Shown piece after piece: positions 8,749-22,339 of a stretch of DNA of 64,000 nucleotides. The DNA is from Eublepharis macularius (taxonomy: Eukaryota > Chordata > Lepidosauria > Squamata > Eublepharidae). Where the stretch lies: the NCBI RefSeq assembly GCF_028583425.1, contig NC_072791.1, forward strand, positions 194,532,311-194,596,310, written 5' to 3'. Position numbers and translations under genes: made by a program. Positions within the stretch are counted from its first letter, which is position 1. The number at the start of each line of letters is the position of its first letter. The notes beneath the pieces are model-generated. The model was given only the letters and a program-made list of their open reading frames with translations, made no database searches and was not told where the DNA came from.

Positions 8749-8884
8749 TAATTTAGTTAAGATCTGACAAATGTCTGAAAATGATACTGCAGAAGAAACT
8801 CAACAGTCCATAATCCTGGGGTGGTACAAATGTTACTTATTTAGATAGAAAGAAAAAATATACATGTCTTCACTTACCCACCTC

Positions 8885-9475
8885 CAGCCAGTGACCTGCT
8901 TGAAGTGGCTCACAACATTTTAAAAAATACAATAAAATCATAACAGCAACAACAATGTAAGAAAACATAAAACAATATCCAGCTGCCTAAAGCATACCCT
9001 TAAAGCAGTCCTCTGGCAGGAAGCAGACCATAAATATGGCTTTTAAAAAAGACAGAACCCCTTAGTTAAAAGTTATGGTAAAAGAAATGTTTCTGCCTGG
9101 CACCTGAAGGACAGCGCAATAGGCATAAGGCAAGCCTCAAGGGAGAGGGCACTCCACAGGCGAGGTGTTACCACTGAAAAATCCTCATTTCTGGTCACCC
9201 CCTGCCTCACCTCTAAAGACTGGAGCGCAAAGAGCAGGCTTGGAAAGAGAATCTTGGCAGGCAAGCTGACAGAAGGGGTGGAGATGGTCCTTCAAATATG
9301 CCAGCCCCGAGCCATTCAGGGCTTTAAAATGCAAGAGCCATCAGCCTGAACTGTGACCAGAAACCAAGGATCAGCCAGTACAGATTTTTCAGCACAAGAG
9401 TGATATGATCTATATATCCAACCCCTCAAACATCCTGGCTGCTGCATTCTGTAACAGCTGAAGTCTGTTGATCAT
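8885..9475 (-). mobile_element. L2-clade LINE 3' fragment
   Basis: The antisense strand carries degraded L2-type 3' sequence. Landmarks are the stretch around GCCATTCAGGGCTTTAAAA (about 9310-9330) and CATCCTGGCTGCTGCATTCTG (about 9432-9452), which also occur in modified form in the copies at 25346-27320 and 51015-51600. Frames are broken. Confidence 0.6.
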
Positions 9476-9772
9476 AGGATTGCCAGTCCCCTTACCCTCC
9501 TGGCGGGAGGGGGAGGGACCTGGCACGTACCTCTGTGAACTTCTTGTGCTCATATAAAGTGCACAGGAGCGATTATGTCACTTCCGGAAGTGACACCATC
9601 GTGACCACTGGCCAATTATATCACTTCCAGAAATGACATCATCTCTGTGCTCTGGCCTGGGAAGCTTCTTGCCTCCCAGGCCTGTTCCCTGGGGCCTTCC
9701 TCCCTCCCCTTGTGGGGAGGAGGAGAAGCTGGAAGCAGGGTATCCCCCCCCCCGGGGGACTGGCAGCCCTAC
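9476..9772. mobile_element. Non-autonomous DNA element with GGTTGCCAG-type ends
   Basis: The left end (GATTGCCAGTCCCC) and right end (GGGGGACTGGCAGCCC) are inverted copies. The interior contains two CACTTCC(G/A)GAA(G/A)TGAC palindromes. The same ends occur on the elements at 35501-36149 and 44612-44815. No ORF is present. Confidence 0.6.
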
Positions 9773-10777
9773 TTGATCATTTTCAAATATACAACAAAGA
9801 AATTATGAAAATCACCTCAAATTGACAAGGGGAACCAAAGTGTGAAAAAGGTGACCTAAGCAGACAGATTGTACAATAAAACACATGACACCACTGAGCT
9901 AAGAACACTACTTCCCAAATGATATCAGTGTGCAAACAAACTATGTAACTAGATGAGAGGCAAGCTCAACATGGCAGACGGGGTGGCGACAGGGCTGGTT
10001 TTGGCACACCTCCACCTCTGCTGCTCTGGGCACCTAATGGACATGCCAGTCCTGAAGAAAAGAGTTACATCTAATGTAGATTATGTTGTATACAGAGTCT
10101 GCTTCAGCAAATGGATATTACATCATGCTGTACCACACTGAGGAAAGCAGTACTTTAAAGAAATGTCATGTTCAGTACTGTGGACCTCACAAATAGCATG
10201 CTCAAAAATTGAACACACTCTCTGCTTGCAGCTCCCATTTCCTCTCAAATAAAGTGTTTTAGGGCAATTTCAGCAGGAGGGAGGGTAGACAACTGTTTAC
10301 GTAAATGTCAAGGCATGTTGGTAAAATTTTCCAAATTATTATTTTTCATGGCTCTAACGATAATCACTTTTAGATGTAGAATCCTTGTGCTAATGTAATA
10401 CAAAAAATCTTTGGACAATATCTTATTTTGCTGTTGAATATCTTCCCTTTTGTTGTTATTGAAAAAGTTAAAAATAATTTTTTTAAAGTGTTTTATATTC
10501 TCAGATTATTGATTTGTTTGTAGTATTTTGAGGGTACCTGCACCCTCACATAAGTGCATAGCTGCTGCTGGCATATGCTTAAATTTTACTGAGGTAATTT
10601 CTGGATAGGGGAGTATAAGAATTATAGTATTCTTGGCCTTACGATTCAATTGGGGATGGACTGCAAATGCAACACTCATCCGCCTTGGCAAAAAGCCATA
10701 CTGAGGGGAGTACTTCACAGGAAAGATAAGGCCTGGTTGAAGGCCTTTCCTTTAGTTATGCCCTGAGGCAGGTTTCT

Positions 10778-11195
10778 CCTTAGAATCATAGGGTTGGAAG
10801 GAGTCATCCACTCCAACCCCCTACACAATGCAGGAAATTCACAACTCCCCCCCCCACACACACACACAGTGACCCTTGTTCCATGCCCAGAAGATGGCAA
10901 AACAGAGTCAGGATCCCTAGCCAAAATGGCCAGGGGAAAATTGCTACCTGACCCCAAGGTGGCGACCAGCATTACCCTGGGCATGTAAGAAGGGGCCACA
11001 AGGACTAACCACTGATGTAACCCTTCCTGTTCTCCCTCTTATGAACTGCCTTGGTTAACAGAATAAGCATTGCTGCCAGATGGCCAACTAGACTCTGCTT
11101 AAAAACCTCCTGAGAAGGAGAAATTATCCTGTTTGGAAAAGCCAGGTTTGTGGCAAGGTGGGGGGGGAGGCAACTGATGGGTGCCTGCATATTGG
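10778..11195 (-). mobile_element. CR1 LINE 3' fragment
   Basis: It begins with AGAATCATAGGGTTGGAAGG, the reverse complement of a sauropsid CR1 3' end, and continues through CAACCCCCTACACAATGCAGG. It is 5'-truncated and non-coding. Confidence 0.75.
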
Positions 11196-12473
11196 AGCAT
11201 ACACTTCATGTTTCAAGTACCTGACATTTCTACAGGGATTCTCACAAAAATGCAAGTTGCTTTGGGTTGAACAGTCTTGTTCTCCCATCAGTATATTTTA
11301 GCTTATTCCAAGCATATAACACACACATTATGAATTTGTAGAGAAGATTCAAGAGCAGTCCAGAATCAGCATTAAAGTCAGCAGTTAAAATTTTTGCATG
11401 TGAAATTTAATTCCTGGATTAATTTTATGGAGAACTAAGAACAACAATTTAGATTTAGCAAAGCCACTTCCATAAAAATGGCTCTTTTGACCCCTAAATA
11501 TCCATAAGATTTTCCTTATGTATATTTGCTATGCTCCATCACTCATTCACACCCATCTACAAAGAATCCAAATGTCTTCTAAGCAAAGCTAGTGGGGGAA
11601 CCCCAGCCTTAGTTATGCACACCTCCCAATCTACTTCAAGGCAGTCAGAAGTCCTGACCTACTGGAATCCTAATTTATTTCAGAGACTAAGCCTATGAAA
11701 TGACCTGGCATTCTTCTTAACAGGGAGAAATCTGTTCCCTCTTCCAACCCAGGGATTTCTGCCAAGAAAAGAGGATTATGAGCATTGGACGCGACTGGTT
11801 CTGCCAATTTCCTTGGTTACTATATGAAGAGTATTAAAGTATTTAGAAGAAATGGAGGGCAGAGGGATAAGGAGGAAAGATCAAGAATCGAAGAGAGGTT
11901 GTCCCACTAAACCTCAGCAAGCTGTGGAAAATGACACATATGGAGCGTTACAAAGCTTGCTATTTGAGGGTGTGTAAAAATGTCACTGATTGTGCTCTTC
12001 CATACAAGCGTTCCCATCCAAAAGAGTTGTTAGTTCAACTTCCCATTGCAAAACACCATGTCAAGCTCTGTGAAGGTCACAGAAAGTGTTGCCTTGACAA
12101 TGTGGGGAACAAAAAAATAAAAATAAAAAAACGCATGCTGTTTTGTCTTTGGATAAAAACAAGATAAAAAGGCACAAACAGGGTAGAAGCTGGTTCACAG
12201 TCATATTAGACACAATATAATGGGCAATCATTAGTATGTAGGTATAATTCATTAGTGTAAAACAATCCCAATGACTTCAACAAAATAACAGGCTGAGGTA
12301 CGGTAGATCTGCCATAATTTTATACATACCTAATTTTTTGTCCAGTGCCAGACACATGGAAACCGTTTACCTGAAGTAACACAGGGCAACCTTACAGGCC
12401 TGCCGAGAACTTCCCAGACAAGGATTCTCTCTGCCTCCCCACACAACATTCTGGCCCCATTCCAACAGCATGA

Positions 12474-12698
12474 TCAAATTTATTTATTTTATTTGCTTCA
12501 TTTATATTCTGCCTTGCTATCTAATAGGGCAAACAGTTTACAACTTTCTCCCCTTCTCCATTTTATCCTCTCAACAACCCTGTGAGGCAGGTTTGGCTGA
12601 AAGAGAGCGACTGTTCCAAGGTTTCTCAAGCAAACTTGTACGGCAGAGTGGGGATTCAAACCTGGGTTTCCCAAATCCTAGCCTGACATTTAATTGCA
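12474..12698 (-). mobile_element. MIR-like SINE
   Basis: It contains the core TCAACAACCCTGTGAGG and, to the right, GGGGATTCAAACCTGGG, which is a reversed tRNA B-box. The same arrangement recurs at six other places in the window, so this is a widespread MIR-type family. Confidence 0.7.
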
Positions 12699-12927
12699 TG
12701 ATTCACCCAGACCCAAAGTGACCTGGCCCCTGGAATTCTGTACCCCATGTCCTCCTCGCTCTGCAGCCATGTGGTTCTACAATCAAGTATTGACAGGTGG
12801 CTTAATCTACCCATTTTTCAGCACTGACCAGAGGGTTCAATGTCATAAAACCAACCACTGGTGCTGGCTAGAGATCTCCAGCATCTCAAAGTGCCTATAG
12901 AAAGCTGAAGTCTCCACCTATGGTGGA

Positions 12928-13128
12928 GAGTGCCATCAAGTCACAACTGACTTCTGGCAACCCCTAGTGGGGTTTTCAAGGCAAGAGACTAACAGAGGTG
13001 GTTTGCCATTGCCTGCCTCTGCAACCCAGTCTTCGCTGGAGGTCTCCCACCCAATTACTAATCAAGGCTGACCCTGCTTAGCTTCTGAGATCTGGCAAGA
13101 TCAGACTTGCCTGGGCTATCCAGGTGAG
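12928..13128 (-). mobile_element. 5S rRNA-derived SINE
   Basis: Reading minus, 13030-13125 resembles the 5S rRNA internal control region (ATCTCAGAAGCTAAGCAGGGT, then GGGTGGGAGACC). The 3' part ends in a CAAGTCACAACTGACTT-type tail (plus-strand reading) like the end of Bov-B LINEs. It is a retroposon, not a functional 5S gene. Confidence 0.8.
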
Positions 13129-14163
13129 GGCCTATAAATACACATATTTTATATATTATACAAGAAGTGTAAGCACATGTACAAAGAGACATGGTTTGAA
13201 ATTCATGCCGTATAAATATGTCATCACTTGGTGAGGCAGTGGTACGCTCATTCCATATTTGTGGTTGTATCTTCTGATACATTATTTGTGTGAGGACTTT
13301 GGAGTTATTCTACGGATGACCCAACTGTATTGCAAACCACCACCATTGCCCCCGGGGTTGGCATTGCGGTTATCTTCTGTACTGCTGTCCTACATAAAAT
13401 CAGCTGGTGGAAAGGAACCATTCTTGCTCTCACTCTGGGGTCCTATTATTTCTTCCACCTCCTCTGTCATGTTAGAGACAAGTTACATTTTTTTGTCCAT
13501 ATGTATCCATTGCATGGATCTTACTACAGGCTCAAGAATGTCCACATAAGCATTTATTTGTAGAGATTCTTTGCAAAAGCGCAAATCCAGAGATAACTGG
13601 GAACAGATTTGCACAAGTTTGACCTTGTAACTATAGCTCATGTCTTTCATTAACTCTGGCCTGGTGTAATTTCCACTTGAAATTCTTTTAGAAAGGAAAA
13701 ATTGATAATCATATTGAATTTTATTTGGGAAAAAAATCAACAGACCCTTTGTTTAAATCCAACACCCCTCACGGTTCTTGTATGTGTTCAAGAGAAAACT
13801 ATAACATGAAACATCAAATGAATAGTCATCATGAATAACGTATGCATTACAGGAGTTTTCAGATATCCTCATTATTGTTGCTACCCTGCCCAATCTTCAT
13901 ACAGCAGGAGCAGCAGAACTGCTAAGGCACTGACCAGCAGATCAGAAAATCCCTGGTTCAAAAATCCTGCCTCTGCCACAAACTCACAATGGGATAAGGT
14001 TGCCACTTTCTGAACCTGCCCTGGTAGCTGTGCCTTTACATTGGTTTGATCTGCAGCAACATAAGTTAAATTTCCCTTCAGGGTTGTGAACATTTCACCG
14101 GCTGATTTCTGCAGAAAACACTTCTATTGAAAGCCCAGTTTACTAGCAACTCAACCTTAAGCA

Positions 14164-14286
14164 AACTGGGTAATCTTTACAATGATCCTGCGAGGTAGGC
14201 TCGGTGTACATGTAATCTTATGTAGTTGAACAACATACATGTACACTGAGCCTACCTCACAGGATCATTGTAAAGATTACCCAGCT
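14164..14286. repeat. Perfect-arm palindrome, about 50-bp arms
   Basis: The left arm (CTGGGTAATCTTTACAATGA onward) is nearly the exact reverse complement of the right arm, with two or three mismatches and a short AT-rich loop. The arm sequence includes MIR-like text (CCTCACAGGATCATTGTAAA). No target duplication is evident. Confidence 0.75.
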
Positions 14287-17200
14287 AAAGTATGTGAAGC
14301 GAGCCAACCTTTCTGAAATATTTAGAGGCATATACTTTTTTTAAAATGACAGAAACAAAAATAGTAAGTACACAGTGAACTTTTTAAAAAAGACAAAGCA
14401 CAGCAAGTTTCACTGGGTTACAAAAACACAACCTATTTTACTAAAGAAAATAATGTTGAACTACAACGGTATTTTATTAATATTTCTGATTTAGAAGCCA
14501 TCAATATTTTCCCTGTACATTCTACATATCTACATACAGGCATCACAGCTGGAGCATGGGGACGGACTGCGCCCGCTAATTCCCCTCACTCTATAGACAT
14601 TGACCTAACGTAAGCACACAATTTAAATGTACTCAAGCCATCCTTGACATCCGAAAACTTTAAAAACCAGCATTCCCAATTGTATAGACAGAAATATGGG
14701 GCTACAGTTTGTCCACATGCAGATTCTGGGTTGATGTATATCTCTGATCACACAGAAATAGTTGTGGGGCTTGGGGGCACAATTCTGTTCCACATACATT
14801 GCTTGGTCCAGGATTTTAATCTATTTCTGGTGGGAAAGTCCAATTCATTAAATATTTTAATACATTTTTACAGGGGAGATCTCATTACTAATGAAAACTA
14901 AATGCTCCCGTAGAAAAAGCAAGATTTTCTTTATTATGCAGAACTCATGAACATGATTTTCAGTTCAGGAGAGACAGAACAGCAACTTAACATCTGCAAC
15001 CTTTTCCCTAAAAGAGCAGCTATATGAGAGGGAGAAATTCAGCAAGTACAGCTTCCCCCAACACAGAGTAACTCTAATGAGAAAGGCCACACTTCCTCAA
15101 TTTGTGCCTGTTTTTGCATAGGGACGAAGGCACAGAGTTATTATCAAGTTTAAAAAATAAAGTAGAAAACCTTCAATATACAGGGGACAGATCCAGACTA
15201 AATTTTCCAATGGCAGAATGCAACTTCCTTGCCTTTTCCCTCCTAGTGTAGCCTACTGATCTACACAAAGTGCTACTCCTGGAGGGTCTGCAGCAGGTAA
15301 GGAAAATCAGGAGAAATTGCCAATTTAGTCTGGATACAACCCACATTATACTACAATATGAAGCCATTCTATTTCTATAAGTTAAGATGTGGCATTTTGC
15401 ACACAAAATATGATCTATAGATAGGCACACAGTTTTGATGACAAGATCCAATATTCAGGCAGCTCTACTGCTTCAGCCAGATGTCATGACAAAAAATCTA
15501 GCACATGCAAAATAAAAATCTTAAAGCCCCCTCACCAACATTTCTTTACAACTAAAATAACCAACCATGAACAACACCACCAGTTAATTGCTCGGCCTCC
15601 TCTAATCTATTTTCCACCCAATTCTAACTCAGCAACCATATGTATGTCCCATCGTTTCATATATAGCAAACTGCCACAGCCTAAGTGGTAATACTATACT
15701 GGGACTTGCAAACTACTGCATCCCCAAAGACCACTTTATAAATGACTGCATATCTAAAAATAATGAGGGGATACTCGTCCTACATGTGGTACTTGGAATA
15801 TTCCAGTACAAAAATCCTGAGACGTGTACCCTCTAATTTATGAAAGAGGGACACACATTTAAACACACCAGGAAGGACTGTGGCCCTGTTTCTATACATT
15901 TCAAAGTGAAAACCAGCCATTTCTACAAGCGTGCTCCCCGCACCACCACCACAGACACAATCTACATATTCTGTACCACACCTCCCAGACGTGGCTGCAT
16001 TAAATGAGCACACTTCTCCCTCATCCCCCCCCCCCAGCCACCTACCCGTTTCTGCAGGACAATTGGAGTAATCACAGGCAAGGTTACCCTCCTTCCATAC
16101 AGGCTCATTTCTGCTCCTCACAGAAACCAACTCAAAAACTCTTATCTGAGCCACGTGTCAAATTAAAGTAACTCCTTTAGAGGAGCCGCTTTTCAGATAT
16201 CCACACCTCAGCGAGAGTCAGCACTGAGAGATGAGTGACTAAGCAATAAAAAGCAGTGCCGTTTCTGTGAATCCATTCCTTCAGAAAGCCAATTAAAGAT
16301 GACTCTGGGACAAAACTAACCAGGGACGGACCAATCAGAACTCCTCCTTTGCCCTTGGAAACACATTCTGAGACTTCTGTTTATTATATTTAAAGAACCA
16401 GATTAGACAAGCAGCTCAAATCGCTCAAACACTTCTCTTTGCTGGCAACCCGGGAGCTGTACCATATTTTCTTTTTTTCGCAGTAACATCTATTGCACAG
16501 ATTAGAAGGGAAGGTTTAAGCCAAAGACGCACGTCAAACCTGTCTTTTGATCAAACCAAGATGTCCCACAAAGAGGGGTTTTCATGCACTGAGAAATCAG
16601 CATGAGATCGGCCCAGTGGAGCTAATTATCTTCCTGATATCTTTGTGTGAATCTGTTTACTGTTTTTCCAGGTCACAAAAACGCCCCCCCCCCCAGGCAT
16701 CCTTACTTCCCTTTAGGGCCAACCCAGAGTAATATGTGAAAGAACAAGAAAACTTAAGTTGCAGTGTTGGCTTTGACAATGGGGCCTAATATTTTTATTG
16801 CTGACGGGGAAAAAATATTGCTTGCTTCCTGAAAACACAGGAGCAGATTTTAAAGAATATACTACCTCCTTGAACTGCTGATGTGTCCCCTAGCATAGTA
16901 TCAGTAATCCATGCCAAAATTGCTATCCTATTTGCTTGAGATTGCTGGAATGAGGCCAATGATATGAGAACAAGAGGGGGAAAGTTGAATCAGGGTCACA
17001 TTAGTTAGCAATATTAAGGTATTAAATCCTAATCAGTTATACAGAAATGGCACTATGTCTAATAACTCACATCTTAATAACAGGAGTGTTAACATGCTGG
17101 AGCATGTTTGGCTAACATTATATAGTTTATCCCTTTCTTTGTGGTAAGCCATTAATAGAATTAGGCCCTTAAGTTTTCAAGAAGACCAGACAAAAAGCAT

Positions 17201-19578
17201 TAATCTATGGCCATACTAGGTTCAGCTGGTCCTTGAATCATAATGCAGTTTAAACTCCCTTTTTCCTTATTCCATAGAGGGAAAGTTGAGATCATCTCCT
17301 ACACATTTTTGTAACAATGCCAAGTGACAGAAGGTTTGACAATTGTCCCTGGAGAAACAGAAGGAACATAGGAAACCCCAAATTCCTCAGTTTTGCTTAT
17401 CATTGTGGAACAGCAGGGAAATGCTGAACTTCAAGCTGCTGCTCCATCCATGAAGCTCACTAGATCACATTGGGCCAGTCAGTATCGCCCATTCCAAGTT
17501 GCCGTTCAGGGTAGTTACAAGGATAAAATGAAAGGGGAACCACACTCATACTATCCTGAGCTGCTTAACCCCAAAAACACAATTGGGATGAAGTAGCCAC
17601 CCCAGTTGTCCATTTTGAGGGTAGAATTCAGATAAAATTGGTGCTAGAGCTTTTTTTTCTTAGTACATTATGATCTATACAATAGTAAATGATGTCACCC
17701 AAGTACCTGCAGATAATCTGCACATTTTTGCCACTAGGGTATTTTTTTACCTGATGCACAGAAAATACCTGCTTGGGGCATTTTTCTATCCTATGAGTTT
17801 ATTAAGAAAATTGTGATCCAGGGAATTGTTTTTAAGTTCTCTAAAGAGCACTCTAACACTAACTAACCCTTCATGGCAACCCCCTCCCCCCCCCAAAAAA
17901 CACTTTGTGGGACATTTTTATTCCTAGATACATGGGGAATTTGTTTTGGGGTGGAAATGTACCCCAAATGCAATATATGTTTTTTTCGGAGGATGGGTTG
18001 AATAGTAAAAAGTCAGGAACAAAATAAAACTAATATTCCCCACCACAACCCTTTTATATTCCCTAGTCAACTGCTTCATACCTAAGCAGATAAAACATTT
18101 ATGAACATTCCATGACATCACCATAAATCTGCCAATGACAGGGGGTGGCTCATTTCAATAAACTGCAGCCAAAGTGCTAGTAACACTGATCTCTGGGCAT
18201 CTATACCACAGCAACTCAATCACTGTCTAGGGTGATTTCACTGGCTCGGTGACAATAATATTCAACATACTTAGGTTTCTGGCCGGCTCAGCCAAAGTAC
18301 TATTGTCCAGTAAAATTTTATACTGTTAAACTGTAATTTGATGATTTCTTGACAGTATTATGAACACTGCAACATTTCTACTGGAAGGCGCTTCCAATGA
18401 GTCTCTCTTACAAACGCTTCCATGTTTATTTCAGCAGATCAGTCTTTCTTTATGCATAGGTATTTATTTGCACCTTCTGCAAAAATTGTCTAGTTATACA
18501 CTGGGGCATACATGAGAGTCGGGACCAAAGCAACTGTGGAAAAAAATATTTTTAAAAGGACAGGTTTTTTGTGCCATTTCAAACCCCACTGACCTTGACT
18601 GTGAAAGATGAGAGGAAGAACATGGACACTGCTGGCAAGCCCCGCAAAAGTCATAAAGAGATCTAGCTTGGGGTCAAGTATTTGATCCTTGTCCAAATCA
18701 CAGGGATTTTTAATAAAGCCAATTCCAACACAACAAAACTCAAGCTTGTGGCCAAAATAAAGAAGGGCTCAGTTCTAACCTTGGCATTTATTACTACTGT
18801 CAAAGCAGCAGCAAATCTATGGAACCAATATAATCATTGCAACATTACACAAGGAACTCATTTGCAATATCTTTTTTGGCTTATCCTGAGGTTTAGGAAT
18901 AGAAGCTGCAGCGACTTTGTTTTGGAAATTTCCAGAATGCAACTTGTACTCTTCAACAGCCTCTGACATGAGAATGCTCTTCCCCTGCAGTAAAGACACA
19001 AGATGTACTGACTTAGATCCTAAGCAGCACAAGTGGAGTCACATGTAAGGAAGGCAATCTCCCTGCAGACTGCAGTCTACTTCCCCCCTCCCTGCTGCCT
19101 GCAAAATTGTGCTCCAGCAAGTCAGTGGTCTCCCAGGTCTTCCCTGCCGCAGGAAAATCAGCAAAAATCACCTCCCCTTCTCTGCAAACAGAAATGCTGT
19201 TCCATTAGGAGAAGACTGGTGTTGTGCTGACAGAATTGCCCCTTAGGATCTGAGCCTCTGCACTTGCAGAAAGCACCAAGACGATCCACTGCTTTTTCTT
19301 CCTCTTGTAGGTTTTATACAGAAATGCTTTGGCTCTCATGTTTTTTGGCTTAAGCCCAATAGCTTTACTTCAAGGCCAGGCAAGTTAAGACCATGTACTG
19401 TATCTAGCCAAGGCTTTTCCTCCCCCCCTCCTCCTCTCCCCACTGCCTTTCTCCTTGGAATGACTAGCTTACAGGTAAATTAACTAAGGGAGAGGGCATG
19501 GACTGTATAGGAAAGGGACCCAAAGACAGGCCGGTGCTTTTTCATTGTCTACCCCTATTAGGTCTGCTGAGAGGGAAA

Positions 19579-19752
19579 GTGGCGTGGTATAGCCCGATCT
19601 CGTTAGATCTCGGAACCTAAACAGGGTCAATACTTGGATGGGTGATGACTAAGGAAGAGGAAGGGAATGGCAAATCACCTCTGCTTCTCACTTGCCTTGA
19701 AATCCCTTTGCTGGGGTTGCCAAATGTCAGCTGTGACTTGATGGCACTTAAC
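19579..19752 (+). mobile_element. 5S rRNA-derived SINE
   Basis: Plus-strand sequence follows the 5S rRNA order: CCCGATCTCGTTAGATCTCGG, then CAGGGTCAATACTTGGATGG. It ends in the Bov-B-like tail GTCAGCTGTGACTTGATGGC. It is slightly shortened compared with the copy at 47255-47455. Confidence 0.8.
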
Positions 19753-19794
19753 ACACTCATTAAGTCCGGTACACTATGGAATGCAAACCAGAGG

Positions 19795-19935
19795 GATTGT
19801 ATTTTATTTCATTTATTTTTTTAGATTTGCATACTGCCTCTTCCTTGAATGACACCTGAAGCAGTTTACATCATTAAAAGCAATTAAAAACAGCAATAAA
19901 TATTCTACATTAAAACTAAAAACATCACTACAACC
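19795..19935 (-). mobile_element. L2-type LINE 3' tail fragment
   Basis: A TTTATTTTTTTAGATTTGCAT start followed by AGCAGTTTACATCATTAAAA and A-rich text is typical of reversed L2 tails also seen at 25346 and 51015. Short and old. Confidence 0.4.
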
Positions 19936-20404
19936 AGGTGGTAAAGATTCCGTGATGGTGTCACATCACCCATCATGAGGTCACCACCGATTCCATCAAA
20001 ACAGAGACTTGTATAACTTTCTTCGGACAGTAAAATGAGCAATGAAACATGCACAGCCTGAATGATATAGGCCCCTTTAGATATGCTGAAAGAGTGGCAT
20101 GTATCCGTGGCGTTACATTTTAATCACAAGCCAACTACAGCAGAGACTTCATTCAGATGGTCCCCTGGGGGCTGCTACCACGGCTGAAGACATGCTCTGA
20201 CTGCTAATACTAGTCGGAACTTAATATACTTTATGAACTTAACACACTTTATGGAAGTGACACCAGGATGGAGGCCCACTGATACAGAAACAGGCTTCCC
20301 CAAGACTGACGTCATGTCCCATGACTTGACATATTAGTTTCATTTTTTTTTCAAAAGCATTATGCAAGAAGAGGGAGGGGAGAATCAGAAGCCTTGCTGG
20401 ATGA

Positions 20405-20535
20405 ATGGAATTTACCTCTCGGGCTGCTTTCACCCACTTTCAATGCACTTTAGAAATTGTTTGTAATTGGATTTTACAGGAAACCCCATTGCAAACAATT
20501 GCTAAAGCTCATTGAAAGTACATTACCCAATATCT
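20405..20535. mobile_element. Degenerate foldback MITE (CACTTTCAATGCAC family)
   Basis: The ends GGGCTGCTTTCAC and GTGAAAGCAACCC are inverted, and the arms contain CACTTTCAATGCACTTTA on the left and a matching reversed block on the right. It resembles the better-preserved element at 23595-23739. Confidence 0.55.
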
Positions 20536-22212
20536 GTGAAAGCAACCCAAATCACAGCCATAGATCATAGAACAACAACCCAGGCAGGCGGTCCAGTTTC
20601 AGTATACAAAACCCACTTCCACATACGGCAGGACTGATATGAAACAGGGGTGGGGTCTGCACAATTTCTATTTTTATACTTATATCCCACTTTTCTCCCC
20701 AAAGGAATTCAAAGCGATTAACAGCAGCAATACAAATAGACACCTGGAGTAAACCATCTAACCAACAAAATGACCATCCGTGTAATGGAAGGGATCAGGA
20801 TTTGGTAGACTGCTTATCTAAAGATGCCAGCTGCAAGCCACAGGCCAAGAGCCAAAGGACCAACTGCTCTCTAACAGCTCACACCTCTGGCCATGCCCAG
20901 GCCTGATAGTACCTGAAATCGGAAGGGAAAAGACATGACAGCTGGTCAAGATGTTCTTTCTGCTCCTTCCCTCCATGCTAGCTAGAAAAGGCATTTCTCT
21001 CAGTTTCACCCAGACTGCTTCACAGTAAAGCTGGCCCCAATATTAAAACTAAACTGCAAAGTGAGTGACATTATGCATCCTACCAAGTGCCTCTGCAAGG
21101 AGGAAAAATAAACCATAATAACAAAGATGGGTGTGGGGGGTAAAGCAGTTTGGCCAGATTATCTCAAACTAAACCAAAGCTTGTAGAAGACATCTTAAGA
21201 TAACCACCTTACTTATCGGAATGAAGAACTAAAACAAGGTCGCACACCAACATGGAACAAACAGAGCTCCAGAAGCTCTATAAACCAGAAGTCCCTGGCA
21301 GACATTTGGGTGTTCTGGTTTCTGTCTCCAGTTGTCTGCACAAATATTCTGTTTAAATGTGCTGGGAAAAGATCGTGTCAAGGAAAATTGAAAACCTAAT
21401 CATAATACATCTATTCCAAGCTATGCTGTATTGATAATATTTTCTGGATTGCAAACCAACTGTATAGTGTTGAATCCTAACAGACAACGGTAACATTCAC
21501 GAATAAACCCCCCAAAAACCAATGGGCTGTATCCCATAGTCATTTTCTGTACATTTCTATTGGTGGAAGGAGGTATTTGCCTGTTCCCTGTTTCCATTAG
21601 TGACCCTTCCATGTGCGATTCATTCCTAAGGGTTTCCATAACTCCTGGGAGCAGCATTTCCAAGACTGTAGCAGAAAAGGAGGCAGAAAAATTTCCATCC
21701 TGTGAGTGGAGTTCTACTTTCAATGGGTTGGTTACAATTTGTTGCTAATATGTTACTGGCACTTTGTTGTAGCAGTGTGGGTGGGTGAATAGTCCCATTC
21801 TTACCAGTGAATTGTTCCTAAATATAAACTGAAAAAAGGAAAAGCACCATAAGCCAATCAAAAACTTCAGAAATATTAGACCGTGGCAAGGGCATTAGGT
21901 GCCAGCAACAGCTATAAGGCACATCGCAGAAGCCCAGAAGAAGTCAACCAATAATTTTCAAGGTTTTCCCACCATACTGGAAGGTATAAAACGCAGCAAG
22001 CTTATTCATTAATAGATATTTTCCAAATGTTTTCTTGCTTCTACGCTCTCATTAAATCACTGTTCACAAATCTAAGGTTTTATTTCTTTAAACAAATTTA
22101 AGCGAAGTACAATAATACAGTTATATAAAAAGTTCTAATAAAGCAGAATGTTGACAGTGAAATAAAATCAACATGATGTACTTGCATTGTATTATAATCT
22201 ATTGAACTAACT

Positions 22213-22238
22213 ATGTGTGTGTGTGTATATATATATAA
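22213..22238. repeat. TG/TA microsatellite
   Basis: A run of TG repeats passes directly into TA repeats. Confidence 0.9.
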
Positions 22239-22339
22239 GCATATTTAAAGAGAACATTCCTTTCATGATTTAAACACCCACTAAGAAGGGATTTTAAGAA
22301 ATTCACCCAAGGGGGTCAAAAGGGGTCAAATGTGTTTCC

